Below, piece after piece: positions 50,118 to 58,401 of a stretch of 64,000 bases of DNA. Made by a program: the position numbers and the translations under genes. The stretch comes from Alkanindiges hydrocarboniclasticus (lineage in GTDB: Bacteria > Pseudomonadota > Gammaproteobacteria > Pseudomonadales > Moraxellaceae): NCBI RefSeq assembly GCF_001982605.1, contig NZ_MLCN01000004.1, positions 1-64,000 on the forward strand, given 5' to 3'. Numbering within the stretch: position 1 is the first letter of the stretch; every line of letters starts with the position of its first letter. The notes beneath the pieces were generated by a model. It did not search any database, was not told the DNA's origin, and worked only from the letters and a program-made list of their open reading frames with translations.

Positions 50118-51404
50118 ATGCGTCGTTTGTCAACCGGGGATGCCAGTTTTCAGCAGCAGCTTTCTGCGCTATTGGCCTTTGAAACTGTTAACGATCCTGC
50201 GTTAATTCAAACTGTTGATCAAATTATTGCCCAGGTACGTGAACTGGGTAATGCCCAGGTGCTGGCACTCACCCAGCAGTTTGACCAGCATCCCGCCCAG
50301 CACTTTGATGAGCTAGAGCTATCAGCAGCACAATTGCAGCAGGCTTTTGAGCAACTAGATCCTACGGTGCGCGATGCACTGGAACTGGCTGCTGGCCGTA
50401 TTCGCGAGTTTCACCAGCGTCAGGTTCAGCCTGACTGGCAATATGTTGATGCACTGGGCAATACATTGGGCCAGAAAGTCACGCCACTGGATCGTGTGGG
50501 TATTTATGTGCCCGGCGGTAAGGCATCCTATCCATCCTCCGTGTTGATGAATGCCATTCCTGCTGCTGTTGCCGGTGTGCAGGAAATTATTATGGTGGTG
50601 CCAGCGCCAAAAGGCGAACTGAATCCACTGGTATTGGCTGCTGCGCATCTGGCAGGGGTGCATCGTGTGCTGACCATTGGTGGCGCACAAGCCGTGGCTG
50701 CACTGGCCTATGGTACTGAAACCATTGCACCGGTCGATAAAATTACCGGCCCCGGCAACCGTTTTGTAGCCGCAGCCAAACGTGCTGTATTTGGTCAGGT
50801 TGGCATTGACATGATTGCTGGCCCCTCTGAAATTCTGGTGTATGCCGAAGGACAAAACAACCCGGAATGGCTGGCCATGGATTTGCTGTCACAGGCCGAG
50901 CATGATGAAGTGGCGCAATCCATTTTCATTACGCCCGATGCCGGGTTGCTGGAACAGGTAGCGCAGGCCATTGATGCTCATCTGGCCACATTGCCGCGTG
51001 CTGAAATTGCCTGTACCTCATTGCAAAATCGTGGCGCACTGGTATTGGTCAAGGATCGCGCTGAAGCGATTCAACTGATTAATCAGGTTGCAGCGGAACA
51101 CCTTGAATTATGCATGGATGAACCAGAGCAAATGCTGCCGCAAATCCGCCATGCCGGTGCCATTTTTATGGGACGCTATAGTCCGGAAGCCATTGGCGAT
51201 TATTGTGCCGGGCCAAACCATGTGTTGCCAACCTCAGGCACCGCACGGTTTTCCTCACCTTTAGGGGTATATGACTTCCAGAAGCGCAGCAGCATTATTT
51301 ATTGCTCGCCAGAAGGTAGCAAGTCACTGGCCCAAGCCGCTGATGTGCTGGCCCAGCAAGAAGGGCTGGATGCGCATGCAAGATCAGCACGCTATCGTAC
51401 CTAG
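50118..51404 (+). CDS. hisD: Histidinol dehydrogenase
   Basis: A 428-residue zinc enzyme carrying out the last two oxidations to histidine. I use ATG 50118 ([11 protein letters not shown]), with GGAAG eight bases before; an ATG at 50112 is the alternative. Signatures include [18 protein letters not shown] (about 126-143), [14 protein letters not shown] and [11 protein letters not shown], with zinc ligands in QAEHDE. It starts 143 bases after hisG; hisC follows at 51492. Confidence 0.96.
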   Translation: MRRLSTGDASFQQQLSALLAFETVNDPALIQTVDQIIAQVRELGNAQVLALTQQFDQHPAQHFDELELSAAQLQQAFEQLDPTVRDALELAAGRIREFHQRQVQPDWQYVDALGNTLGQKVTPLDRVGIYVPGGKASYPSSVLMNAIPAAVAGVQEIIMVVPAPKGELNPLVLAAAHLAGVHRVLTIGGAQAVAALAYGTETIAPVDKITGPGNRFVAAAKRAVFGQVGIDMIAGPSEILVYAEGQNNPEWLAMDLLSQAEHDEVAQSIFITPDAGLLEQVAQAIDAHLATLPRAEIACTSLQNRGALVLVKDRAEAIQLINQVAAEHLELCMDEPEQMLPQIRHAGAIFMGRYSPEAIGDYCAGPNHVLPTSGTARFSSPLGVYDFQKRSSIIYCSPEGSKSLAQAADVLAQQEGLDAHARSARYRT

Positions 51405-51491
51405 TCAGCATTTATCAAACTCCTTGCCTCTGTATTAATGAGGCTGGGGGCTTAAAGCGTCATTAATTAAAAATATTTAGAGACACAAAGC

Positions 51492-52601
51492 ATGACCACT
51501 GAGCAAATCAGCCTGCATTTACAACGCTTATGGAGTCCAGAGGTTCGTACTCTAGAGCCTTATGTGCCCGGTGAGCAGCCCAAATTGGATAACCTGCTCA
51601 AGCTCAATACCAATGAAAGTCCTTTCCCGCCTTCTCCCAAAGTAGCAGAAGCCATTATGCTGGCTTTAAGCGAGCAGGCAAATTTAGGTATGGGCAGCAG
51701 TTTGCGTCTGTATCCAGATCCGGATGCCAGCGCGCTTAAGCATGCCATTGCAATCCAGCAAAAGCTTCCAGTCGAGCAGATTTTTGTGGGTAATGGTTCG
51801 GATGAAGTCCTCGCGCATATTTTCAAGGCATTTTTTATTCAGGACAAACCGGTTTTATATCCGGACATCAGCTACAGCTTTTATCCAGTCTACTCACAGT
51901 TCTTTAATTTAAAGGTGGTTGAAGTCCCACTGGCTGCCGATTTTTCTATTGATGTCAGCGGCTACCAGCAGCCTAATGGCGGTATTGTTTTTGCCAACCC
52001 CAATGCACCCACTGGCGTATTTTTACCCTTAGACAAAATTGAAGTTATCTTGCAGCAAAATCCGGACAGCGTGGTGGTGGTAGATGAAGCCTACGTTGAT
52101 TTTGGTGGACAATCCGCAACCTGCCTCATTGACCAATATGACAATCTGGTGGTGTGCCAGACCACTTCCAAATCCCGTGCATTGGCAGGTTTACGCATCG
52201 GCATGGCATTTGCCCAGCCGCATTTAATTGCCGCACTGGAGCGGGTGAAAAACAGCTTTAATTCCTATCCTATGGATCGGCTGGCAATTGCAGGGGGCGT
52301 GGCTTCTTTCGAGGATCAGGCCTACTTTGAACAGACAAGCCAACAAACTATTAATAACCGTGAGCAACTGGTCGCACAGTTAACCCAGTTAGGTTTTGAA
52401 GTATTGCCATCCAAAGCCAACTTTATTTTTACCCGGCATCAGCAATATTCTGCGGCAGAAATTGCTGGCAAATTACGTGAAACCGGCATTATTGTGCGCC
52501 ATTTTAATAAGCCAAAAATTCATAACTTTTTGCGCATAACTATTGGTACAACGGCGCAGCAGCAACGCCTGATTGACCGCTTAAAAGAAGTCATACAGTA
52601 A
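51492..52601 (+). CDS. hisC: Histidinol-phosphate aminotransferase
   Basis: A 369-residue PLP enzyme that converts imidazole-acetol phosphate to histidinol phosphate. The pyridoxal lysine lies in TTSKSRALAGLRIGM near residues 220-234; NTNESPFPPSP and NPNAPTG are other family motifs. GAGACACAAAGC precedes the ATG. It ends the murA-hisG-hisD-hisC run and converges with pabB. The remaining his genes are not in the window. Confidence 0.95.
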   Translation: MTTEQISLHLQRLWSPEVRTLEPYVPGEQPKLDNLLKLNTNESPFPPSPKVAEAIMLALSEQANLGMGSSLRLYPDPDASALKHAIAIQQKLPVEQIFVGNGSDEVLAHIFKAFFIQDKPVLYPDISYSFYPVYSQFFNLKVVEVPLAADFSIDVSGYQQPNGGIVFANPNAPTGVFLPLDKIEVILQQNPDSVVVVDEAYVDFGGQSATCLIDQYDNLVVCQTTSKSRALAGLRIGMAFAQPHLIAALERVKNSFNSYPMDRLAIAGGVASFEDQAYFEQTSQQTINNREQLVAQLTQLGFEVLPSKANFIFTRHQQYSAAEIAGKLRETGIIVRHFNKPKIHNFLRITIGTTAQQQRLIDRLKEVIQ

Positions 52602-52713
52602 GGTTTAGGGCAGATAATCCTTTGAACAGAGTAAAAGAATTGTCTGCTCTAAGTTGATAGCTTTAAAGAAATCATATAAATAAAACCTTGGTGCATACTT
52701 TAATCGGTTATGG

Positions 52714-54120
52714 CTATTCTCGCTCACCCAAGCGATTAACACAGTTTAAAATTGCGCCAATTTTATCAAGGCATTCCTGATATTCATCGTCGCAATTTGA
52801 GGCAATGGTAATCCCACCACCTGCCCAAGCCGTTAAAGTATTTCCGTGTTTTTGCAAACTACGGATCAAAATATTAAAGCTGCCTGTGCCGTCATAGTTC
52901 AAAAATCCCATACTGCCACAATAGGCCCCCCGGCTTTCAGCTTCCAGCTCATCAATGATCTGCATCGCACGGATTTTTGGGGCACCAGTAATGGAGCCAC
53001 CGGGCAGGGCACTAAACAGCACATCCAGTGCCGAAGCATCAGCCTTAAGCGTGGCCCGAATTTCGCTCACCAGATGATGCACTTGCGCAAAACTTTCAAC
53101 CTTAAACAGAGCAGGTACCCTTACACTGCCAGTCTGGGCATAAACACCAAGATCATTACGCAGCAAGTCCACAATCATCAGGTTCTCGCTCCGGTCTTTT
53201 TCGGACTCCATTAACTGTTGTTTCAGCTGCTCATCAACTCCAGAAGCCTGATGACGGGGACGTGTTCCCTTAATGGGTTTTGTTATCAGTTCGCCATTGG
53301 TATTAAACTCAATAAATAATTCTGGTGAACAACTTAACAACTCAAAATCATTATATTTAATAAAACCGCCATACTGAGCTTTAGTCAGATCCATCAAGGC
53401 ATCTATGACAGGAATTAAGCTTCCCTGCATGTCAGCCTTAAATGGCTGGGTTAAATTGACCTGATAGCAGTCACCTTGTTTTAAGTAATCCTGAATTTTA
53501 TAAAATGCTTGCTCGTATTGCTGCAATTGCCATACAGCTTGAAAGGGTGTAGTCAAACTAAAAGGAACCTGACTATAATTTTCTAATTTCAAGTCACTTA
53601 AAAGAGCTTTGATGTGATTATATACTTCCTGCAACTCGGGTAAATCCGGCCCATAAAGCTGCCAGTAATTTTTTCCTGAACTAGAATTTTCCTGTTTTAG
53701 GAAAATATCATAATCACCCATAATTGCAGCAGGTGATGCTAGGTTTGGCAGCGGAATAGATTGGGAGGCAGCCAGATCATAGCCTATAAATCCTAGCAAG
53801 CCTCCATAAAAACTCTTGTCAATTCTTGGTCTGTTATCATTGCTTGCAGATTGAGAAATATTCCAGCGTTGTTTTAAAAAAGAAAAATAATTAATTTCCA
53901 GCAAACGTGAATCTTGGTGCAAACCGTTTCTTTGACTTAACAATGTCTGAGATGTTGATAAAGCAGCAGCTTGCCATTTAGGAAATATCCCCATGACTTT
54001 GTTGTTAAGATGTGTAATCCACACTAAACCAGTACAGTTTTGTAAATATGTGGATAAAGTTTGAATTGAATCACATTCAATACAAAAATCTTGTCTAACA
54101 ATCACAGTAACAGTATCCAA
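52714..54120 (-). CDS. pabB: Aminodeoxychorismate synthase component I
   Basis: A 468-residue chorismate-utilising enzyme for 4-aminobenzoate (folate) synthesis. The chorismate-binding signatures are PIKGTRPRH, LPGGSITGAPKIRAMQIIDE and AGGGITIASN. PabB rather than TrpE is supported by the PIKGTRPR block and the GAYCGSMGFLNYDG wording. The glutamine amidotransferase subunit PabA is not adjacent. ATG 54120 gives a normal length. It converges with hisC. Confidence 0.92.
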   Translation of the reverse strand: MDTVTVIVRQDFCIECDSIQTLSTYLQNCTGLVWITHLNNKVMGIFPKWQAAALSTSQTLLSQRNGLHQDSRLLEINYFSFLKQRWNISQSASNDNRPRIDKSFYGGLLGFIGYDLAASQSIPLPNLASPAAIMGDYDIFLKQENSSSGKNYWQLYGPDLPELQEVYNHIKALLSDLKLENYSQVPFSLTTPFQAVWQLQQYEQAFYKIQDYLKQGDCYQVNLTQPFKADMQGSLIPVIDALMDLTKAQYGGFIKYNDFELLSCSPELFIEFNTNGELITKPIKGTRPRHQASGVDEQLKQQLMESEKDRSENLMIVDLLRNDLGVYAQTGSVRVPALFKVESFAQVHHLVSEIRATLKADASALDVLFSALPGGSITGAPKIRAMQIIDELEAESRGAYCGSMGFLNYDGTGSFNILIRSLQKHGNTLTAWAGGGITIASNCDDEYQECLDKIGAILNCVNRLGERE

Positions 54121-54258
54121 ATGGGTGTTTTATCAAGGTGATTAATGCTATTAAAACATTGATTTTAATAATTAATTCTATAGATAAAATGGTCATTAAT
54201 GATTAGAGCTAATATTCTACCGTTTATCGGATGTTAAACAAAAGTAGTAAAAAGCACT

Positions 54259-54287
54259 TGCACACAATCCATACGCATTGTAATTTT
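54259..54287 (+). promoter_or_regulatory. Candidate sigma-70 promoter for the fil locus
   Basis: TTGCAC (54259-54264) and TAATTT (54282-54287) are separated by exactly 17 bases. The downstream leader to the first filA-like ATG (54394) would be about 100 bases and ends in a strong AGGAGAG ribosome-binding site. Good spacing, moderate -10 match. Confidence 0.5.
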
Positions 54288-54393
54288 GCTGTGCAGGATT
54301 AGCTACAAGAATACCATGTAAGGATGCATTGGATACAAATCACCGTACAGGGTAGTAGCGGCAAAACAAAACTTATACTCGTAGGAGAGTGCA

Positions 54394-55266
54394 ATGAAGC
54401 TTTTTACTAAACTCGCTTTAGTTTCCGCAGTAGCTATCAGCGGTCAAGCAATGGCAATGGAATCAATGGATGACTCGGCCCTGAGTGCAACTACCGGTCA
54501 AGATGGTATTACTTTAACAATTATGACTGATGAAGTTAAAATTGGTAAGTTATTAATCCATGACAATGATGGTCTTTCTACCACTGCAACAATCAGCCCA
54601 ACTACTGCTACCTTGGCTGGTGGTACTGCTACTGCTGGTGCAATCGTAGTTAATGATATCAGTGTTAAAGTTGATACTGCTGTAGCTCCTGCTGCCTTGG
54701 GTGGCGCGCTGGCTCGCGTAAACATTGATACTGATGCTAACGGTGGTGATGCTGTACTAAACGTTAACATGATCAATAATGCTCTGGATATCAATGTTGG
54801 TGGTATCGCAGTTGCTGCTTCAAATGATACCTCTACCATGACTGGTGCTCGTCGTGGTGCTGGTGCAGAAACTGAAATTTTAGGCGCCATGAACATTAAA
54901 GTGGGTCCAAGTGCACTGAATATTCAACTGGGTGCTGATGCTCCTCAGGGTGCTATGATTTGGGCTAACGGTGTTATTGCTGGTGGTCTGACTATTTCTG
55001 GTATTGATCTACAGGATCATTCTGTAATGGGCGGCGGTTCTATTGGTATCGACTCCCTGAAAGTTACTTCTGCTAATAGTGCCAACCTGACTGTTAATAC
55101 CAAAATTGGTGTAACTACCAATGGTCTGGCCATTAAATCTTCAGGCGCTAATGACATCTACATGAGCGCAGTGCGTTTAGGTAGCGATGTTGCTGCATCA
55201 ATCGGTTCAGTAGAAATCCAAGGTATGGAAATGGTTAACTCTACCGTTCTGGTATCTGGTCACTAA
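54394..55266 (+). CDS. filA: FilA-like secreted protein, copy 1 (DUF6160 type)
   Basis: A 290-residue secreted protein. The signal peptide MKLFTKLALVSAVAISGQAMA (21 residues, given in part) ends in A-M-A; then comes MESMDDSALSATTGQDG, with the TGQDG motif at 34-38. The mature part is Ala/Gly/Thr/Val-rich with short beta-type repeats and no cysteine, consistent with an extended beta structure. Internal landmarks shared with the next three genes are HDNDG, an Asp-rich DTDANGGD loop, and LGADAPQGAMI. It ends SGH. From memory it corresponds to Acinetobacter FilA of the 'putative pilus system'. AGGAGAG ribosome-binding site. Confidence 0.75.
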   Translation: MKLFTKLALVSAVAISGQAMAMESMDDSALSATTGQDGITLTIMTDEVKIGKLLIHDNDGLSTTATISPTTATLAGGTATAGAIVVNDISVKVDTAVAPAALGGALARVNIDTDANGGDAVLNVNMINNALDINVGGIAVAASNDTSTMTGARRGAGAETEILGAMNIKVGPSALNIQLGADAPQGAMIWANGVIAGGLTISGIDLQDHSVMGGGSIGIDSLKVTSANSANLTVNTKIGVTTNGLAIKSSGANDIYMSAVRLGSDVAASIGSVEIQGMEMVNSTVLVSGH

Positions 55267-55275
55267 TCGACTACA

Positions 55276-55301
55276 GGCCGACAATAGCAATATTGTCGGC
55301 C
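55276..55301 (+). terminator. Hairpin between filA copies 1 and 2
   Basis: A perfect ten-pair GC-rich stem, GGCCGACAAT (55276-55285) and ATTGTCGGCC (55292-55301), is followed only by TTCTTG, a poor T run. It likely acts as a leaky terminator or 3'-end stabiliser, which would make copy 1 the most expressed of the set. Confidence 0.65.
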
Positions 55302-55358
55302 TTCTTGACTTGATTTTTGGTAATCGGTCTTATCTTCAAGGGAACAGGGAACAATACG

Positions 55359-56198
55359 ATGAAAACTTTAACAAAACTTGCTTTGGTTTCTGCAATGGCA
55401 ATGAGCAGCAGTGCTTTTGCAATGCAATCGCTTGATGATGCAGCGCTGAGCCAAACTACAGGTCAAGATGGTGTAACTATTCAGTTAGACTTGCCTTCGA
55501 CTGGCATTAATGCGCAAGCTATTTTGCATGATAGTGATGGTTTGAAAGTAGGTGCTGTAGCAGGTAATGCAGGTGCTATTGTCATGGGTAATGGCACTAC
55601 AGCTGGTAACTTTAAAATTGAAGGTACTGCAATTACTTTGGATATTGATGCTGATGGCGGCACAGCTAATGATCCTTTGCTGAATGTTAAAATAACATTG
55701 CCAACTAATTTTGCAGTTGAAACTGGCGAAGTGTTTGTAGCAGGTTCATCAGGTGTTGGTGGTGCTTTAACTAACCAGAAAAAGATTTTCAATAATACCA
55801 GAATTGAACTGGCTGGCCTGAATGTAAACATGCAGTTGGGTAATGAAGCTCAAGGTTCAATGATTAAAATTGGTGGTGTAGTTACTGGCGGTATTAAGCT
55901 ACAGAATTTTGGTTTGATTGACTCTGCTTCAGCAGCAGGTGCTTGTACCTCTGAATGTGGTATTTTTGCAGATATCGTATTGAAAGATACCAATACTAAC
56001 AACTTGACTTTAGGTGACATCACTGTTGATGCTGATGATCGCGGTCTGGTTGTAGGTGTGAACTCTATTGGTTCTGGCGGTATGGATGTACAGATGAATA
56101 ACTTGAAGCTTGGTGGCAATACTGGTGCCTCTTTGGGTAATGCTGAGCTGCGCGGTTTGCAGTTGGGTGGTACACAACTAGCGATTCGTGGTCACTAA
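55359..56198 (+). CDS. FilA-like secreted protein, copy 2
   Basis: A 279-residue paralogue of copy 1. I use ATG 55359, with ACAGGGAAC upstream; a TTG 42 bases earlier is unlikely. Signal peptide to AFA at 21, then MQSLDDAALSQTTGQDGV with TGQDG at 34-38. It shares HDSDG, DIDADGG, MQLGNEAQGSMI and LGNAELRGLQLGG, and ends RGH. Two cysteines (in ACTSECG, about 204-210) are unique to this copy and could form a small disulfide loop. Codon use is similar to copy 1. Confidence 0.72.
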   Translation: MKTLTKLALVSAMAMSSSAFAMQSLDDAALSQTTGQDGVTIQLDLPSTGINAQAILHDSDGLKVGAVAGNAGAIVMGNGTTAGNFKIEGTAITLDIDADGGTANDPLLNVKITLPTNFAVETGEVFVAGSSGVGGALTNQKKIFNNTRIELAGLNVNMQLGNEAQGSMIKIGGVVTGGIKLQNFGLIDSASAAGACTSECGIFADIVLKDTNTNNLTLGDITVDADDRGLVVGVNSIGSGGMDVQMNNLKLGGNTGASLGNAELRGLQLGGTQLAIRGH

Positions 56199-56220
56199 TC
56201 TTTTAAAAGTTTAGGGTCAT

Positions 56221-56250
56221 ATAAGGCGGCTTAGTTGTCGCCTTATTTTT
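56221..56250 (+). terminator. Terminator-like hairpin after filA copy 2
   Basis: ATAAGGCG (56221-56228) pairs with CGCCTTAT (56239-56246) around a ten-base loop and is followed by TTTT. It separates the first two filA-like genes from copies 3 and 4. Confidence 0.65.
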
Positions 56251-56323
56251 CACTGGGAGGTTTTTGGTTGTGACGTAACTTTACATGAAGTAAAGCAATT
56301 GTTAATAGTAAAAAGGGACTAGA

Positions 56324-57166
56324 ATGATGAAGGTAAATCAGATTTTTGCATTGCTAACGTTGCTTGGCGCTAGTCACTCTCTTTTTGCTATGCAAGCACT
56401 TACTGATCAACTCTTAAGCCAGTCTACCGGACAAGATGGAATTAAAATCAGCGTCATTAATTCAGGTACTTCAGCACGAGTATTATGGCATGATAACGAT
56501 GGTTGGGCTGGGCGTGGTGTTGATGCTGCTCGCGGTAGCCTGATTCTTGGAGATGGTAATGCTGCCACTAATTTTAGAATTAATGGAGGTACAACAAACA
56601 TTGTTATAGATGCTGATGGTGGAACTGGTACTAATAATGCCATGCTTAATATTGGGATTCAATTACCTGATCAGATGGAAATTAGTACGGGTGATATATC
56701 TATTGCAGGAAGTGATGGTGCTGGAAATATAATCAATAATAAGAAAATAATGAATGACATGCAAATTCAGCTGCATGGGTTAAATTTGAATATGCAGCTT
56801 GGTCATGAAGCGCAAGGTCATATGATATTAGCCACTGGTACAATTGCATCAGGCATACGAATTAATAATTTTGGACTTTTAGATGGTTCAGCTTCAACTG
56901 GTACTAATAGTTATGGCATAGGAATAGGCCAGATCCGTATCAAAGATACTGGTGCTGCAAATAACGATTTAACAATAAAAGGTATTGCTGTAGATATTAA
57001 TTCTACAGGTTTGGTCATTGATGTCATACAAGGTGGCAATGGGGTTGATGTTCAGCTTAATGACCTGAGATTAGGTGATTTATCAAATAGTGCTACAGCG
57101 CTAGGTAATGCAGAATTAAGAGGTCTCAAACTAGTAGGATCTTCTTTGACTATTAGCGGCCATTAG
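56324..57166 (+). CDS. FilA-like secreted protein, copy 3
   Basis: A 280-residue paralogue, more AT-rich than copies 1 and 2. Signal peptide ending LFA (about residue 22), then MQALTDQLLSQSTGQDG. Shared landmarks: HDNDG, IDADGG, MQLGHEAQGHMI, LGNAELRGLKLVG; ends SGH. There are two adjacent ATG codons at 56324 and 56327. It most resembles copy 2. Function unknown beyond being a probable secreted substrate or structural subunit of the fil system. Confidence 0.7.
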   Translation: MMKVNQIFALLTLLGASHSLFAMQALTDQLLSQSTGQDGIKISVINSGTSARVLWHDNDGWAGRGVDAARGSLILGDGNAATNFRINGGTTNIVIDADGGTGTNNAMLNIGIQLPDQMEISTGDISIAGSDGAGNIINNKKIMNDMQIQLHGLNLNMQLGHEAQGHMILATGTIASGIRINNFGLLDGSASTGTNSYGIGIGQIRIKDTGAANNDLTIKGIAVDINSTGLVIDVIQGGNGVDVQLNDLRLGDLSNSATALGNAELRGLKLVGSSLTISGH

Positions 57167-57261
57167 CAGTTGCATGAAAATTGTACAATTTCTTTGTATC
57201 TGTTAGAGTGTTCACTTATTAATGCGCTATAAAGTGCAATTTAAAGGATCAGGATGGTCGA

Positions 57262-58224
57262 ATGATGAATAAATATGTTCAGTCCATATTGCTTATAGCA
57301 TTCTTACCAATATCTAATAGTTGGGCACTACAAGCTTTGGATGATGCTGATCTGGCGCAGCAGACTGGCCAGGATGGTGTCACAATTGATATTAAACTTC
57401 CTAATTCAACAATAACGTTTAGCGAAGCAGCATTAATTGACACAGATGGGATGACAGGGGCAAGCAATTCTGCCTCTTTGGTTATAGCTCCGAAAACTTA
57501 TAACTCTACACAAGGTATTCGTCTGTTTAGTGATGCAACGGGTACTTCTATAACCGCTCAGCCTATTTCAATTAAATTAGATACCGATGGTGGAGCTAAT
57601 CCGCTTTTAAATGCAGAAATTGCACTACCAACCGATATGCGCCGGTTGAAAATTAATCCGTTTTCAGTCTATTTGGCGACAGGAGAAACTTCCATTTATA
57701 ATTCGCCTCGAGTACTTGGTGGTGCTGCTGGTACATTGCGAGCAGGTGTTACTGAGTTGATTAGGTTTGGTACAGATGGTATTGAAGTATTATTTAAAGA
57801 AAATGATCCTGTAAAAATTAATCTTCAGCTAGGTGCAGAATCTCAAGGACATATGTTCGTTTTTACTGGAGGTAGTATTAGTCATATCAAAACCAGTTCA
57901 ACAGATCCTATACAGATCATATCAAATAACTCAACGGCAACTGGAGAAAGCAGCCTGAAGTTAAACTTAAATTTAACTGCATCAAATGCAGCTACTGGAA
58001 TAAGACTTGCTGGTTTTTATGGTGATATTAATGATCAGGGTTTAACTTTTGGGAAAGTAGGTGCAACAGATAAGTTTGATCTGGTAATTGGTAATATTGT
58101 TGCAGGTGCTGAAGGTGCCCAAGCTGCAGGAACTTTTAGCGGTTTAAAAAATGGTTCAATGGGTAATATAGGTGTTGTAGGGGCCAGTGTTACTAATCTA
58201 AAAGTGAATGTTAAGGGCTTATAA
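57262..58224 (+). CDS. FilA-like secreted protein, copy 4 (divergent)
   Basis: The most divergent and longest of the four (320 residues). Signal peptide ending SWA, then LQALDDADLAQQTGQDGVTI, so the leader motif is fully kept. It also keeps LDTDGG and LQLGAESQGHM, but HDNDG is reduced to DTDG and the C-terminus ends VKGL in place of the SGH/RGH of the others. It is AT-rich, like copy 3. Ribosome-binding site AAAGGATCAGGATGG is diffuse. filB follows after 177 bases. Confidence 0.68.
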   Translation: MMNKYVQSILLIAFLPISNSWALQALDDADLAQQTGQDGVTIDIKLPNSTITFSEAALIDTDGMTGASNSASLVIAPKTYNSTQGIRLFSDATGTSITAQPISIKLDTDGGANPLLNAEIALPTDMRRLKINPFSVYLATGETSIYNSPRVLGGAAGTLRAGVTELIRFGTDGIEVLFKENDPVKINLQLGAESQGHMFVFTGGSISHIKTSSTDPIQIISNNSTATGESSLKLNLNLTASNAATGIRLAGFYGDINDQGLTFGKVGATDKFDLVIGNIVAGAEGAQAAGTFSGLKNGSMGNIGVVGASVTNLKVNVKGL

Positions 58225-58232
58225 TTTTAGGG

Positions 58233-58264
58233 TTATTTAATTTGTAAAAGTGCAAATTAAATAA
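58233..58264. other. AT-rich hairpin after filA copy 4
   Basis: A 12-pair stem TTATTTAATTTG (58233-58244) with CAAATTAAATAA (58253-58264) has an eight-base loop. The run that follows is A, not T, so in this direction it is a weak terminator at best. Confidence 0.45.
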
Positions 58265-58279
58265 AAAAATTTAGTGTAT

Positions 58280-58309
58280 TTGTGACAAAAACACGGTATC
58301 TTGTAAATC
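58280..58309 (+). promoter_or_regulatory. Candidate promoter for filB-filF
   Basis: TTGTGA (58280-58285) and TAAATC (58304-58309) are 18 bases apart, just past the hairpin at 58233. If used, it would let filB-F be expressed apart from the filA-like genes. Matches are partial, so confidence is low. Confidence 0.3.
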
Positions 58310-58401
58310 ACATGGATGGCGACTTATTAACCTAAAGTCGTATTCTTAATAGGACATGGTAGCCCAGTGAACGGGTTATCCAAAATTAGAAAAAGTGCGC
58401 T

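Noticed and set aside
54241-54270. Possible sigma-54 promoter upstream of filA
   Set aside because: The GG of the -24 element is absent at the needed spacing; a sigma-70 type promoter fits better.
57175-57205. AAATTGTACAATTT palindrome after filA copy 3 as a terminator
   Set aside because: It has no loop and no T run; short AT palindromes are common by chance here.
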